From positions 19,173-83,172 of the forward strand of contig NZ_JACXAD010000026.1 in the NCBI RefSeq assembly GCF_014699115.1: a DNA stretch of 64,000 nucleotides, read 5' to 3'. Within the stretch, counting starts at the first letter, position 1. Each line of letters begins with the position of its first letter. Shown here in pieces: positions 8,014-16,516 of this stretch. The position numbers were made by a program, and so were the translations under genes. Source of the DNA: Hymenobacter montanus (GTDB taxonomy: Bacteria; Bacteroidota; Bacteroidia; Cytophagales; Hymenobacteraceae). Below the pieces are notes generated by a model. That model had not been told where the DNA came from, did not search any database, and was given only the letters and a program-made list of their open reading frames with translations.

Positions 8014-10782
8014 ATGAAAATCGGCATTTTTTTCGGGGGCACTTCGCGCGAGCGGGAGATTTCTTTCGCGGGCGGCCGCACCGTATTCGACAATTTAGAC
8101 AAGGCTCTGTTCCAGCCAGTGCCCATTTTTGTGGACAGCCTGGGGCAATTTATTCTGCTCGATTGGCAGTTTATCTACAAGGGTACTATTCGGGACTTTT
8201 ACCCCCCGGTGGCTTCGCAGCCGCCGTCGTTGCACCACTTGCAGGTCTACATCGAAAGCCTGGGCGAGCTCAGCCCCGAAGAAAAGCTGCGGGCCATTTC
8301 GAAAGTAGGCCGGCCGGTGCCCACCGAAGAGCTGCCGCAACTCATGGACTTCGCGTTCCTGGCCCTGCACGGGCCGGGCGGCGAGGACGGCGCCATTCAG
8401 GGGCTGCTGGAATGGCTGGGCATTCCCTACTCGGGCTCGGGCATTCTGCCGTCGGCGTTTGGCATCGACAAGGTTGCCCAGAAGAATTTGCTCCGCGCCC
8501 TGGGTCGGCCCACGCCCGCTTTTCGGGTTATCCAGGCCGCGGAGTGGGACAGCACCGACCACGCGGCCACGCTGGCCTACCTGGTGCGCGAGCTGGGCCT
8601 GCCGCTGGTGCTCAAGTCCCCCCGCCAGGGCTCCAGCATCGGGGTGAGTATTCTCAAAACCGACGACCTGGCCCAGTTCGAGGACGCCATTGAGCGCAGC
8701 CTATTCCGCAAAGTGGTGAGCCGCCAAGAGTGGCAGGGCCTGGGTGAGCAGGACAAGCTGGCCTGGGTCCAGCACCTCACCGACATCCGCGAGGGCATTG
8801 GCCTACCCGTGGTGCTTACGGGCTTAACCGGGCAGCAACCCGGGGCCAGCCCGTCCCCCATTATTTATCACCCCGAAGCCCTGCTGTACGCCCTGAACGA
8901 GCAGCTAGCCACGGCCGAGACCGTCCGCCTGACCAACGTGGACGGCGAAACGCAGGTGCTGGTCGAGAGCTTCGTAGCGGGCCGCGAGTTCAGCTGCATC
9001 GTGGTGGAGGACCCCACCGGCCAGCCCCTGGCCCTGCCCCCAACCGAGATTGTGAAAGGCGAGGAACTGTTCGACTACCGCTCGAAGTACCTGCCCGGCC
9101 TGGCCCGCAAAGTCACCCCGATTGATTTGCCGGAGGCGAAAATTCAGGAGATTCGGGCGGCCTGCGAGGAGATGTTCCGCACGTTCGGCTTCCAGGTGTA
9201 CGCCCGGCTCGATGGGTTTTACGTGGAAGGCGACAAGGGGCAGGGGGAAGAGGCGGCCCCTCTTCTTTTTCTCAACGACCCGAACACCACTTCGGGCATG
9301 CTGCCGGCCTCGTTCTTCTTCCACCAAGCGGCCGAAATTGGGCTCAACCCCTCGCAGTTTCTCACCTACCTCATCCGTACTTCGCTGGCCGCGCGGCGGC
9401 GCGCTGGTTTACGCCCCCTGAAGCTTGGTGGCCTGCTCGCCCAACTGGATACCGCCGTGGCTAATCGCCAGCACGAAGCCACCGAGCGCATCCGCGTGGC
9501 CGTCATTATGGGCGGCTACTCCTCCGAACGGCACATTTCGGTGGAGAGCGGGCGCAACATCTACGAGAAGCTCAGCTCCTCGGCCAAGTACGCGCCGGTG
9601 CCCGTGTTCCTCACCGGGTCGGCCGAAGAGCACCGCCTCTACGTGCTGCCCGTAAACGTGATGCTGAAGGATAACGCCGACGACATCCGCGAGAAAATCG
9701 AGCACGCCGAAGCCGGCGAAGCCCCGCACCCCATTCTGGACCGCATTCGCCACGAGGCCCGCGCCATTACCAGCACCTACGCCGGACAAGCCCTGGCCCA
9801 ACCGCGCCGCATTTCGTTCGATGAGCTGGCGCAACTGGCCGACGAAGTCTTTATCGCGCTGCACGGCCGCCCCGGCGAAGATGGCGCCCTGCAGCAGCAG
9901 CTGGAAAAATACCACCTGCCCTATAACGGCTCAGGCGTGGCCAGCAGCAGCGTCACCATCAATAAGTTCGTGACCAACCAGCGCCTGCGCGAAGCCGGCC
10001 TGCTGGTGGCCGAGCACCGCATGGCCAATCAGCTGGAGTGGCAAGTCGACGCCGAAAGCTTCTACCGCCGCCTGGAAGCGCAGTTCCCCTACCCCTTCAT
10101 CGCTAAGCCCGCCGACGACGGCTGCTCTTCGGCGGTAAAGAAAATTAAGAGTCGGGCCGAGTTGGCAGCCTTCTGCCAGCTGATTTTCCGCGCCGACGAA
10201 GACCTGCTCCCCGGCCCGGCCGAGGTGTTGCAGTTGGGTTTCAAAGAAGAGTTTCCGCGCAAGGATGCTTTCCTGGTCGAAACCCTCATCAGCCGCGACG
10301 GGGCGGCCCATTTCCTGGAAATCACGGGCGGGCTGCTCACCTCCTACGACGAAGACGGGCACCTCAACATTGAAGTGTTCGAAGCCAGTGAGGCCCTGGC
10401 CACCGGCGAAGTACTAAGCCTGGAGGAGAAATTCCTGGCCGGGGAAGGCCAGAACATTACCCCCGCCCGCTACGACGTTGACCCGGCCGAGCGTCAGCGC
10501 ATTTCCAATGAGGTAAAAGCCGTCCTGCGCCGGGTGGCCGAAGTGCTTGACATTCAGGGCTACGCCCGCATCGACGCCTTTGTGCGCGTCCGCCAGAATG
10601 GCAACGTGGAGGTGTTGATTATTGAAGTCAACTCCCTGCCCGGCATGACGCCGGCTACCTGCATTTTCCACCAAACGGCCCTGGCCGGTTACACCCCCTA
10701 TCAGTTCATCGACCGGATTCTGGAGTTTGGCAAGGCCCGGGTGGCCAAGGCCGCTGAGCAACCTGCTCCCCTCCTCCGCTGA
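8014..10782 (+). CDS. ddl: Tandem (fused) D-alanine--D-alanine ligase, two ATP-grasp modules
   Basis: D-Ala-D-Ala ligase makes the dipeptide end of the peptidoglycan stem. Typical enzymes have about 300-370 residues; this one has 922 and contains two modules. Module 1 (residues 1 to about 490) opens with FFGGTSREREIS and has VLKSPRQGSSIGVS near residue 199, VESFVAGREFSC, and LNDPNTTSGM near residue 420 where a normal Ddl has EVN-x-xPGMT. Module 2 (from about 493) opens with VIMGGYSSERHIS, has IAKPADDGCSSAVKKI near 698, GYARIDAFV, and a normal IEVNSLPGMT near 871. Each half thus keeps some canonical motifs and changes others. ATG 8014 is chosen because it begins MKIGIFFGG and follows a TACCTTTG box. 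The downstream PASTA gene starts within 40 bp, so the two are probably cotranscribed. Confidence 0.9.
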   Translation: MKIGIFFGGTSREREISFAGGRTVFDNLDKALFQPVPIFVDSLGQFILLDWQFIYKGTIRDFYPPVASQPPSLHHLQVYIESLGELSPEEKLRAISKVGRPVPTEELPQLMDFAFLALHGPGGEDGAIQGLLEWLGIPYSGSGILPSAFGIDKVAQKNLLRALGRPTPAFRVIQAAEWDSTDHAATLAYLVRELGLPLVLKSPRQGSSIGVSILKTDDLAQFEDAIERSLFRKVVSRQEWQGLGEQDKLAWVQHLTDIREGIGLPVVLTGLTGQQPGASPSPIIYHPEALLYALNEQLATAETVRLTNVDGETQVLVESFVAGREFSCIVVEDPTGQPLALPPTEIVKGEELFDYRSKYLPGLARKVTPIDLPEAKIQEIRAACEEMFRTFGFQVYARLDGFYVEGDKGQGEEAAPLLFLNDPNTTSGMLPASFFFHQAAEIGLNPSQFLTYLIRTSLAARRRAGLRPLKLGGLLAQLDTAVANRQHEATERIRVAVIMGGYSSERHISVESGRNIYEKLSSSAKYAPVPVFLTGSAEEHRLYVLPVNVMLKDNADDIREKIEHAEAGEAPHPILDRIRHEARAITSTYAGQALAQPRRISFDELAQLADEVFIALHGRPGEDGALQQQLEKYHLPYNGSGVASSSVTINKFVTNQRLREAGLLVAEHRMANQLEWQVDAESFYRRLEAQFPYPFIAKPADDGCSSAVKKIKSRAELAAFCQLIFRADEDLLPGPAEVLQLGFKEEFPRKDAFLVETLISRDGAAHFLEITGGLLTSYDEDGHLNIEVFEASEALATGEVLSLEEKFLAGEGQNITPARYDVDPAERQRISNEVKAVLRRVAEVLDIQGYARIDAFVRVRQNGNVEVLIIEVNSLPGMTPATCIFHQTALAGYTPYQFIDRILEFGKARVAKAAEQPAPLLR

Positions 10783-10820
10783 GGGGGAGCTTCCGTTCTT
10801 TGCTGAAACAATTACCTCCC

Positions 10821-11582
10821 ATGGCTTTCCTAAAATCCAACACCCCGCTCGACGTTCTCAAGCACCTGCTGCTCATTGCCGGGGTAGGGCTGCTGCTCGT
10901 GCTGGGCTTTTTCTACGTGTACCTGCCCGTGAGCACCCACCACGGCGAAACCATTACGGTGCCCAAGGTGACGGGCATGAACGTAGCCGACCTGGAAGAA
11001 TACCTCGACGCCCGCAAGCTGGCTTATTTTGTCGACGACTCCAGCTACAGCCCCAGCATCCGGCCCTTCACCGTACTGCAACAGGACCCGGCCCCCGGCG
11101 AGAAAGTAAAGGAGGGCCGCAAAATCTACCTGCAGGTGAGCATGAAAAACCCACCGGTGATTAAAATGCCTAAGCTCACCGATGGCTCAGCGAAAAATGC
11201 CATGCTCATTCTCAAAAGCTACGACCTGGTGGTGGGCCAGATTCAACTGGTGCCCGATCTGGCGCAGAACGCCGTGCTCAAGCAGTTCGTGAATGGCAAG
11301 GAGATAGCGCCCGGCGCACCCATTGCTAAGGGCACCAAAGTTGACCTGGTGGTGGGCGACGGCCAAGGCAACCAAACCTTTGCCGTGCCCAACCTCGTGA
11401 ACATGCCCGAGGACGAGGCCATCACCCTCCTGGTAGGCCAGGGCCTGCAAAAGGGCGAGGTGTTTGAGATGCCCGTGCAAGCAGGCCAGATGGCCGGCAC
11501 CGTGGTGCGCCAACGCCCCGTGGCCGGCCCCGATGCCACCATCCGCACGGGTCAGCTCGTCGACATCTGGGTGGCCAGGTAA
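10821..11582 (+). CDS. Membrane-anchored PASTA-domain protein
   Basis: The 253-residue protein has one N-terminal membrane anchor (LLLIAGVGLLLVLGFFYVYL, about residues 16-35) followed by three PASTA domains. Domain 1 runs from ETITVPKVTGMNVADLEEYL to KIYLQVS, domain 2 from PVIKMPKLTDG to KVDLVVGDG, and domain 3 from FAVPNLVNMPEDEAITLL to VDIWVAR. PASTA domains bind peptidoglycan fragments or act as rigid spacers in cell-wall kinases and penicillin-binding proteins. Here there is no kinase or transpeptidase domain. Its place 38 bp after the double ddl suggests a link with wall assembly. ATG 10821 (MAFLKSNTP) is preferred over TTG 10800. Confidence 0.88.
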   Translation: MAFLKSNTPLDVLKHLLLIAGVGLLLVLGFFYVYLPVSTHHGETITVPKVTGMNVADLEEYLDARKLAYFVDDSSYSPSIRPFTVLQQDPAPGEKVKEGRKIYLQVSMKNPPVIKMPKLTDGSAKNAMLILKSYDLVVGQIQLVPDLAQNAVLKQFVNGKEIAPGAPIAKGTKVDLVVGDGQGNQTFAVPNLVNMPEDEAITLLVGQGLQKGEVFEMPVQAGQMAGTVVRQRPVAGPDATIRTGQLVDIWVAR

Positions 11583-11605
11583 GGTGGTGAATGAAAGAGT
11601 GGTGA

Positions 11606-11729
11606 GTGGTGCCACGAATCCCGCGGAGCGGTTCGTGGTATCACTAAATTGTGAAAAAATACTCGACAACCTCGTTCCAAGGTTAGTGGAGTGGTACCAC
11701 GAACCGCTCCGCGGAATTCGTGGCACCAC
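11606..11729. repeat. Long palindromic element with CCGCGGAGCGG core
   Basis: Two 35-base arms (11606-11640 and 11695-11729) are nearly perfect inverted repeats carrying CCACGAATCCCGCGGAGCGG and TTCGTGG. The 54-base spacer contains AACCTCGTTCCAAGGTT, itself a small palindrome. It fills most of the gap between the PASTA gene and the next T9SS gene. The core resembles those of the elements at 6431 and 16192. Confidence 0.7.
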
Positions 11730-11921
11730 CCCGTGCTAAACCACCAGCCACAAGGCCACCAGACTTCATTGGTACTCGGCAATGCCGACCTTTGCTACGC
11801 TTTCTGCTTATGGTCAGGAGCCACTATCCCAATAGTGCTCATCCTGGCCCGGCTGCAGCCGGGGACTTAAGTTCTTACACTTTTTTGCCTGTTGCCGTCG
11901 TTGGGTATTAAATACTCTCTT

Positions 11922-13850
11922 ATGAAGACACTATTCCACACCTGCCGCCGGCTGCTATTGCCCACCTTGCTTTTGGTAGCCGGGGCCGCTTCGGGACAGG
12001 TAGAACCCACGCTGCCCGTCTCCGCCGACCCCGGGCGGGCGCGCTACGCCCCATCGGCCGCCGAACGGGCCCAGCACCGCGGGCTGACGGCCCTGGCCCT
12101 GCCCTTCTTCGACGACTTTACAACGCCCCTGGAAGGACTCCCCAAAACCCAAAACTGGGTGCCCACCGGCGGCGCCCTCGTCAGTAACCGGCTGGCGCTG
12201 CGCCCCCTTACGCGCGGGGCCGCCACGCTCGACGGCCTCAAAGCCAACGGCCAGAGCTACAGCGGCACCGTCACCAGCAATTATGGCCGCATCGACTCGT
12301 TGGTTTCGCAGCCCATCAACCTGAGCGGGCTCACGGCCAGCGACCAAGTGGCGCTGAGCTTTGCCTGGCAGGCCGGTAGTATCGTAGGCGTTCTCAATCG
12401 CAACACCGGTAGCACTCCCGTGCAGTTGGAATTATTTGTCAGAACGGATGCCGGTATCTGGCAGTCGGTATGGGTACAGCGAGGCAACCGCCAACGCACG
12501 GCCTTCCGTCAGCAAGTAATTCTGCTCTCCCAACCCGAATATCTGCACGCGAACTTTCAGTTTATGTTCGTGGCCACCGGCAACACCTCCGATAACAGCG
12601 ACGGGTGGAGCGTAGACTACATTTTGCTCGACCGGGGCCGCTCGCGGGGCTTAGCCGACACCACGTTTGCCGACATCGCCACCAGCGCCGGCGTGATCGG
12701 GCAAACTGTTTCGGGGGGCATGGCCAGCCCGTTGGGCCGGTTCTCGGCCATGCCCGTCTGGCAATTCAACGCCGCCACCCCGGCCGGCCGGGAGTTTAAC
12801 CCCCAGTTGGGGGTAACCCTCAGCAACCTCAACGCAGGAGTGCTGCCCATTCCCATCGATGTGCTGGGCACGGTGCGGGTGCTACCAGCCAGTGCTCCAC
12901 TGGGCAACTGGCTGCAAATCAGCCGCCCCTTGCCCGTGAATCCGCGCCAGAATAACGTAACCGGCCCCGCCGACCTCCCGTCCATTCCCCGTACGTCGGA
13001 TGCCAAGACCTTACGCTATACCATGGCCCTCAACACCCTGGAAACCCTGCCACGCACGCTGGCTAACGACACCATCTTCCGCGACGTAGAGCTCAATGAT
13101 TACTACGCTTACGACGATGGCACGGCCGAAAACATCACGCAGCTGGTTCCCTACAACACTGGCCAGGCGGCCGCGTTTGCCTACCGCATCGACCTCAACC
13201 AGCCCGACCGGGTGCGGGGCCTGCGGCTCTACCCGGTATTTACTGCCTCGGACCGGGCATCTAGAAACGTCACCATCAATGTGTGGCAGGATGCTGCCGG
13301 CCAGCCGGGCACGCTCCTGGCCTCCAAAGCAGCCGTCATACCCAACCCTTTGCCCGCGAACGGGCAGTATTTTGAAATCAGTTTCGACCTTCCCGTTCCG
13401 GTTTCGGGCAGCTTTTACGTGGGGTACTCCCAGCCCTCACAGGGCCGTAACCTGCACTACGGCCTGGATTTGAACAGCACCTTTCCCGCTGGCTACCTCT
13501 GGCGCCGCGACAATAACGGCGCCTGGAACACCACCAGCTTTGGGCCATCAGGGTCTCTAATGATGCGCCCCGTAATGAACAATAACACCTCGACGGCCAC
13601 CGCTTCGGCGCGCGAAGCTGCCGCGTTCAGCGTATATCCTAACCCCGCCCACGGCACGGTTACCGTCGCCGGCCCCGGCTTTGCCCGGGCGGCCGTGCTC
13701 GATGCCGTGGGCCGCACTGTGTGGGAGCAGCCCGGGGCCTCCGCTGGCCGAACTACGCTGGCACTGCCTGCCTTGCCGGCGGGGGCTTACACCCTCCGCC
13801 TGACGCTGGCCGATGGACGCACCGTGGGGCGCCGGCTCTTGCTGGAGTAA
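11922..13850 (+). CDS. T9SS-secreted protein, function unknown
   Basis: A 642-residue exported protein. The signal peptide (MKTLFHTCRRLLLPTLLLVAG) is cleaved near AASGQ. The N-terminal region has FFDDFTTPL, then a jelly-roll-like concanavalin fold candidate (SQPINLSGLTASDQVALSF, DGWSVDYILLD), and a middle beta-rich domain. It ends in a T9SS type A sorting domain: FSVYPNPAHGTVTV, then AVLDAVGRTVWE, LPALPAGAYTLRL and a last GRRLLLE. The sorting domain directs export across the outer membrane by the type IX system and attachment to the surface. No catalytic residues are recognisable. ATG 11922 fits the signal peptide; it is followed by a strong bidirectional terminator. Confidence 0.85.
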   Translation: MKTLFHTCRRLLLPTLLLVAGAASGQVEPTLPVSADPGRARYAPSAAERAQHRGLTALALPFFDDFTTPLEGLPKTQNWVPTGGALVSNRLALRPLTRGAATLDGLKANGQSYSGTVTSNYGRIDSLVSQPINLSGLTASDQVALSFAWQAGSIVGVLNRNTGSTPVQLELFVRTDAGIWQSVWVQRGNRQRTAFRQQVILLSQPEYLHANFQFMFVATGNTSDNSDGWSVDYILLDRGRSRGLADTTFADIATSAGVIGQTVSGGMASPLGRFSAMPVWQFNAATPAGREFNPQLGVTLSNLNAGVLPIPIDVLGTVRVLPASAPLGNWLQISRPLPVNPRQNNVTGPADLPSIPRTSDAKTLRYTMALNTLETLPRTLANDTIFRDVELNDYYAYDDGTAENITQLVPYNTGQAAAFAYRIDLNQPDRVRGLRLYPVFTASDRASRNVTINVWQDAAGQPGTLLASKAAVIPNPLPANGQYFEISFDLPVPVSGSFYVGYSQPSQGRNLHYGLDLNSTFPAGYLWRRDNNGAWNTTSFGPSGSLMMRPVMNNNTSTATASAREAAAFSVYPNPAHGTVTVAGPGFARAAVLDAVGRTVWEQPGASAGRTTLALPALPAGAYTLRLTLADGRTVGRRLLLE

Positions 13851-13887
13851 GGCCACCCTTAGCGGACTACCAACAATGTTACTCAAA

Positions 13888-13922
13888 CAAAAGGCCCATC
13901 AGTTTACCTGATGGGCCTTTTG
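13888..13922. terminator. Bidirectional Rho-independent terminator
   Basis: A 15-bp perfect stem (CAAAAGGCCCATCAG and its complement) with a 5-base loop, flanked by A and T runs on both strands. It sits between the T9SS gene and the convergent fasciclin gene. Confidence 0.85.
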
Positions 13923-14022
13923 CTGGTGAAAGATAGTGAAGGTGCGGTATCGGTTGCCCGGCGAAGAAGGCAGTATATTAAGGTAGTGGCTACCCCATTA
14001 TTCCACGGCCTCAGCCAGGACG

Positions 14023-14790
14023 TTACTTCGCAGGCATCAGCACGGAGTCAACTACATGGGTCACGCCGTTGCTGGAGATTACGTCGGGAATAGTCACGGT
14101 GGACATGCCGCCTTTAGCGTCTTTAAGCATCACGCTGCTGCCGCTCTTCATTACCGTCAGTTGCTCGCCCTCCACGGTAGTCAGCACCTGGCCATTGGTG
14201 AGGGTGGCAGCAGTGAGGCGGCCGGGCACGACGTGGTAAGTCAGAATTTTGGTGAGCGTAGGCTTCATTGCCGGGGTTACCAGCGAGTTCACCGTACCGG
14301 CCGGCAGTTTATCAAATGCGGAGTTGGAGGGGGCAAATACGGTGAAGGGACCCGCACCTTTCAGCGTTTCTACCAAGCCAGCGGCTTTCACAGCCGCTAC
14401 CAGCGTGGTATGGTCGGCACTGCCAACCGCATTATCGACGATGTCCTTGTTGGGAGTCATCAGGGCGCCGCCTACCATTACGCCGCCGGTGGCGGTACCC
14501 GGGCTGGCGCTACTGGTCATACCAGTGCTTTCAGCGCTGGTCGCCCCGGCGCTCATTTTCGAGTCTCCTTTGCGAGGCTTGGTTTTGGCTTTCATCTTGT
14601 CGCCGGCTTCGGATTTGCCTTTGACCTTCATTTTCCCATCATCCCCCATCTTCGTTTTGGTCGTCATACCGTCCGCCGTAGTCTTGGTTTTGTCGTCATC
14701 GCTCTTGGTTGTCGTCCCGGTTTGGGCGAAAGCCGGAGCAGTAAGAGCAACGGTCAGGGCTAGGATGGCAAAAAGTGGTTTCTTGTTCAT
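14023..14790 (-). CDS. Exported fasciclin (FAS1) domain protein with charged N-terminal linker
   Basis: The 255-residue protein has a signal peptide (MNKKPLFAILALTVALTAPAFAQ). A lysine-, aspartate- and methionine-rich linker of about 70 residues (KMGDDGKMKVKGKSEAGDK) follows, and then one FAS1 domain. FAS1 motifs seen are NAVGSADHTTLVAAVKAAG, FTVFAPSNSAFDKLPAG, LTYHVVPGRL, and NGVTHVVDSVLMP at the end. FAS1 domains mediate surface adhesion in many organisms; the partner is unknown. The linker looks disordered and may contact the wall or other polymers. It converges with the T9SS gene across the terminator at 13888 and has a 560-bp upstream gap. Confidence 0.92.
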   Translation of the reverse strand: MNKKPLFAILALTVALTAPAFAQTGTTTKSDDDKTKTTADGMTTKTKMGDDGKMKVKGKSEAGDKMKAKTKPRKGDSKMSAGATSAESTGMTSSASPGTATGGVMVGGALMTPNKDIVDNAVGSADHTTLVAAVKAAGLVETLKGAGPFTVFAPSNSAFDKLPAGTVNSLVTPAMKPTLTKILTYHVVPGRLTAATLTNGQVLTTVEGEQLTVMKSGSSVMLKDAKGGMSTVTIPDVISSNGVTHVVDSVLMPAK

Positions 14791-15312
14791 GGGTACTGGA
14801 AATAGGTAAGAAAAGTAATTGGTGGCTGAAATCTAGGCCTTATAAACTCGTCAACGCATAGCTCACGTTATAGGTTAAGACAAAATTTGAAAGTTCATAC
14901 TAAATAGCCTTAATAACTTTGACTTTCAAATTATTGAATTGAACTCTACTCCAATAATCTAAATAACTACCTATACCCTCTCACTTCCTACAAACTGCGG
15001 GTGTCGATAGAAAGGCCCTTCAGGTCCGTTTGTAATGAGCTTACCTACCTATTTCGTGCAGCAAGCAGCAGTAAGCGTGGGCCAACTTAATAATGCTGGA
15101 TCTGCAACCTCGTTGCGGTACTCACTTGCTCATCGAGGTCGCAGCAACCAGCCCTGAACTCTCGCAGTTATTTTACTCCAGATTTCAACAGCTCCTGCTC
15201 TTCGGATTCAGTTGTAACGTAACATCACTACTAGTGCAACCCGGAAGTGAAAGGAAGTCCAAAGTAGGTGGCCAGGAGCAGGAGTCGTCTCGGATGCCAT
15301 GCTATGAGCACG
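14791..15312. other. Intergenic stretch, nothing recognised
   Basis: This stretch covers the upstream region of the fasciclin gene and the space beyond the tRNA terminator. The first 170 bases are AT-rich (many TTGAAAT/AATTATTGAA-like tracts), as expected for a promoter region. I see no ORF with protein-like composition. Confidence 0.4.
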
Positions 15313-15342
15313 AAAAACCCCGCCTGCTTGCCGCAAACGGGG
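15313..15342 (-). terminator. Terminator of the tRNA-Arg gene
   Basis: Read on the minus strand, a 10-bp stem (CCCCGTTTGC with GCAGGCGGGG, two G-T pairs) and a GGCAA loop are followed by TTTTT. It lies about 10 bases beyond the 3' end of the tRNA. Confidence 0.75.
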
Positions 15343-15351
15343 TCCTTGAGT

Positions 15352-15422
15352 GGTGATGCTAGGAATCGAACCTAGATCAAGAGCTTCGGAAACTCTCATA
15401 CTATCCGTTGTACGACATCACC
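15352..15422 (-). tRNA. tRNA-Arg (anticodon CCG)
   Basis: The minus strand folds as a 71-nt tRNA. The acceptor stem is GGTGATG with CATCACC, the D stem is GTAC with GTAT, and the anticodon stem is AGAGT with GCTCT around the loop TTCCGAA, giving anticodon CCG, which reads CGG (Arg). The T stem-loop is CTAGG-TTCGATT-CCTAG. CCA is not encoded. A promoter and a terminator frame it. Confidence 0.95.
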
Positions 15423-15439
15423 GGGACGGGATAGGACTG

Positions 15440-15470
15440 CAAAAGTAGCCGCAAAAACGCCTTCGACCAA
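15440..15470 (-). promoter_or_regulatory. Promoter of tRNA-Arg
   Basis: On the minus strand a TTG (15470-15468) is 20 bases from TACTTTTG (15447-15440). This matches TTG-N17-20-TAnnTTTG, and the -7 box ends 18 bases before the mature tRNA. Confidence 0.65.
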
Positions 15471-15586
15471 ACCTGGGCTCACAATTCCTTGCGGCTTCAG
15501 GATGGCTCGCACAACCCAACCGGGGTAAAAGTAGTTAAGTCAGCAGTACTTTCCCGTTGAAATCCTCAACCTTTTACCTATCCTTC

Positions 15587-16096
15587 ATGAAAAAGAACCT
15601 GTACACGGCCGATGCTACGGCCGTTGGTGGCCGCAGCGGCCACGTGCGCTCCTCTACCGGCGTTATCGACCTGGAAATGTCAGCTCCCGCAAGTTTGGGT
15701 GGCAAAAAGAGCGCTACCAACCCCGAAGAATTATTTGCCGCCGGCTACGCCTCGTGCTTTCAGCAGGCCTTGCTCGTTACGGCCCAGCGCGCCGGCGACG
15801 CCCTCGATAAGGAAAGCACCGTGCAGTGTTCGGTTACCCTTTTCCAGGAAGGCGACGGCTACGGCTTGAGCGCCGTTCTCGACGTGGATTTAAAGAAATT
15901 CGACGAAAACAAAGCAATTGCCATGGTGCGCCAAGCCCACAAAATTTGCCCGTACTCGGTTGGCACTCGCGGCAACATGGAGGTGGAGCTGCGCGTGATG
16001 GGCAAAGCCATTCCTGTAGAAGCAGCTGAAAACGCCGGCGTAGCCGACAAAGGCGGCGTCCAGGAAACTCAGAACGCGGCTCTGGCGGCCCACTAA
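15587..16096 (+). CDS. ohr: Ohr/OsmC-family organic hydroperoxide resistance protein
   Basis: Ohr proteins reduce organic hydroperoxides with a pair of cysteines. The 169-residue protein shows LYTADATAVGGRSGHVRS at the start, NPEELFAAGYASCFQQAL with the peroxidatic Cys, and AHKICPYSVGTRGNMEVEL with the resolving Cys. The GR of GGRSGHV is the conserved substrate-side Arg region. The C-terminus has about 25 extra residues beyond the usual 140, ending AALAAH; this tail looks disordered. ATG 15587 gives a typical N-terminus (MKKNLYTADA). It stands alone between the divergent tRNA and a palindromic repeat. Confidence 0.93.
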   Translation: MKKNLYTADATAVGGRSGHVRSSTGVIDLEMSAPASLGGKKSATNPEELFAAGYASCFQQALLVTAQRAGDALDKESTVQCSVTLFQEGDGYGLSAVLDVDLKKFDENKAIAMVRQAHKICPYSVGTRGNMEVELRVMGKAIPVEAAENAGVADKGGVQETQNAALAAH

Positions 16097-16191
16097 GCTC
16101 CTTAAGGGCCTCGGCGGGTGAAGTGGGAGCTTGCCCGTTCGCGCCGTCCCATCGGCGGTCGTTTGTTTAAGCTCCGCACCCTATGCCTCCT

Positions 16192-16249
16192 AAAGAGGAG
16201 CCGCGTGGCGGTCGTACTCAGTGAAGTATGACTGCTACGCGGCTCTTTT
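16192..16249. repeat. Palindromic element with CCGCGTGGCGG / CCGCGTAGCAG core
   Basis: Two 25-base arms (16192-16218 and 16225-16249) are inverted copies of AAAGAGGAGCCGCGTGGCGG with several mismatches. The ends run into A and T tracts, so it can work as the terminator of ohr. The GCCGCG core links it to the elements at 6431 and 11606. Confidence 0.6.
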
Positions 16250-16445
16250 ATTTCCCAGGCCGCTCACATTATTCAACTTCGCCGGCTTCATCACCAGCGT
16301 TCTCCGCGTGATTTAAATCGCGCTTAAGTAAGTAGCTGATCTTGATGCGATAACAGCAAGACAATGCGATGCCGCCCGGACCGCAGCACTTGAGAAGCAA
16401 GACCGGAAGCTATTATATACACCAGACCTTCGAAGCGAAACCCAT

Positions 16446-16475
16446 GAAAAAAGCCTGTTACTTACGCAACAGGCT
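16446..16475 (-). terminator. Terminator of sucC
   Basis: On the minus strand AGCCTGTT pairs with AACAGGCT around an 8-base loop and is followed by TTTTTT. It lies about 40 bases beyond the sucC stop. Confidence 0.8.
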
Positions 16476-16516
16476 CTTAACAATGCTGCTGATTAGGGGC
16501 CGTTTACCAGCAGGCG

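Noticed and set aside
13888..13922. Hairpin considered as another REP element
   Set aside because: It is a short perfect stem with A and T tracts at gene ends and lacks the CCGCG core, so a terminator is the better reading.
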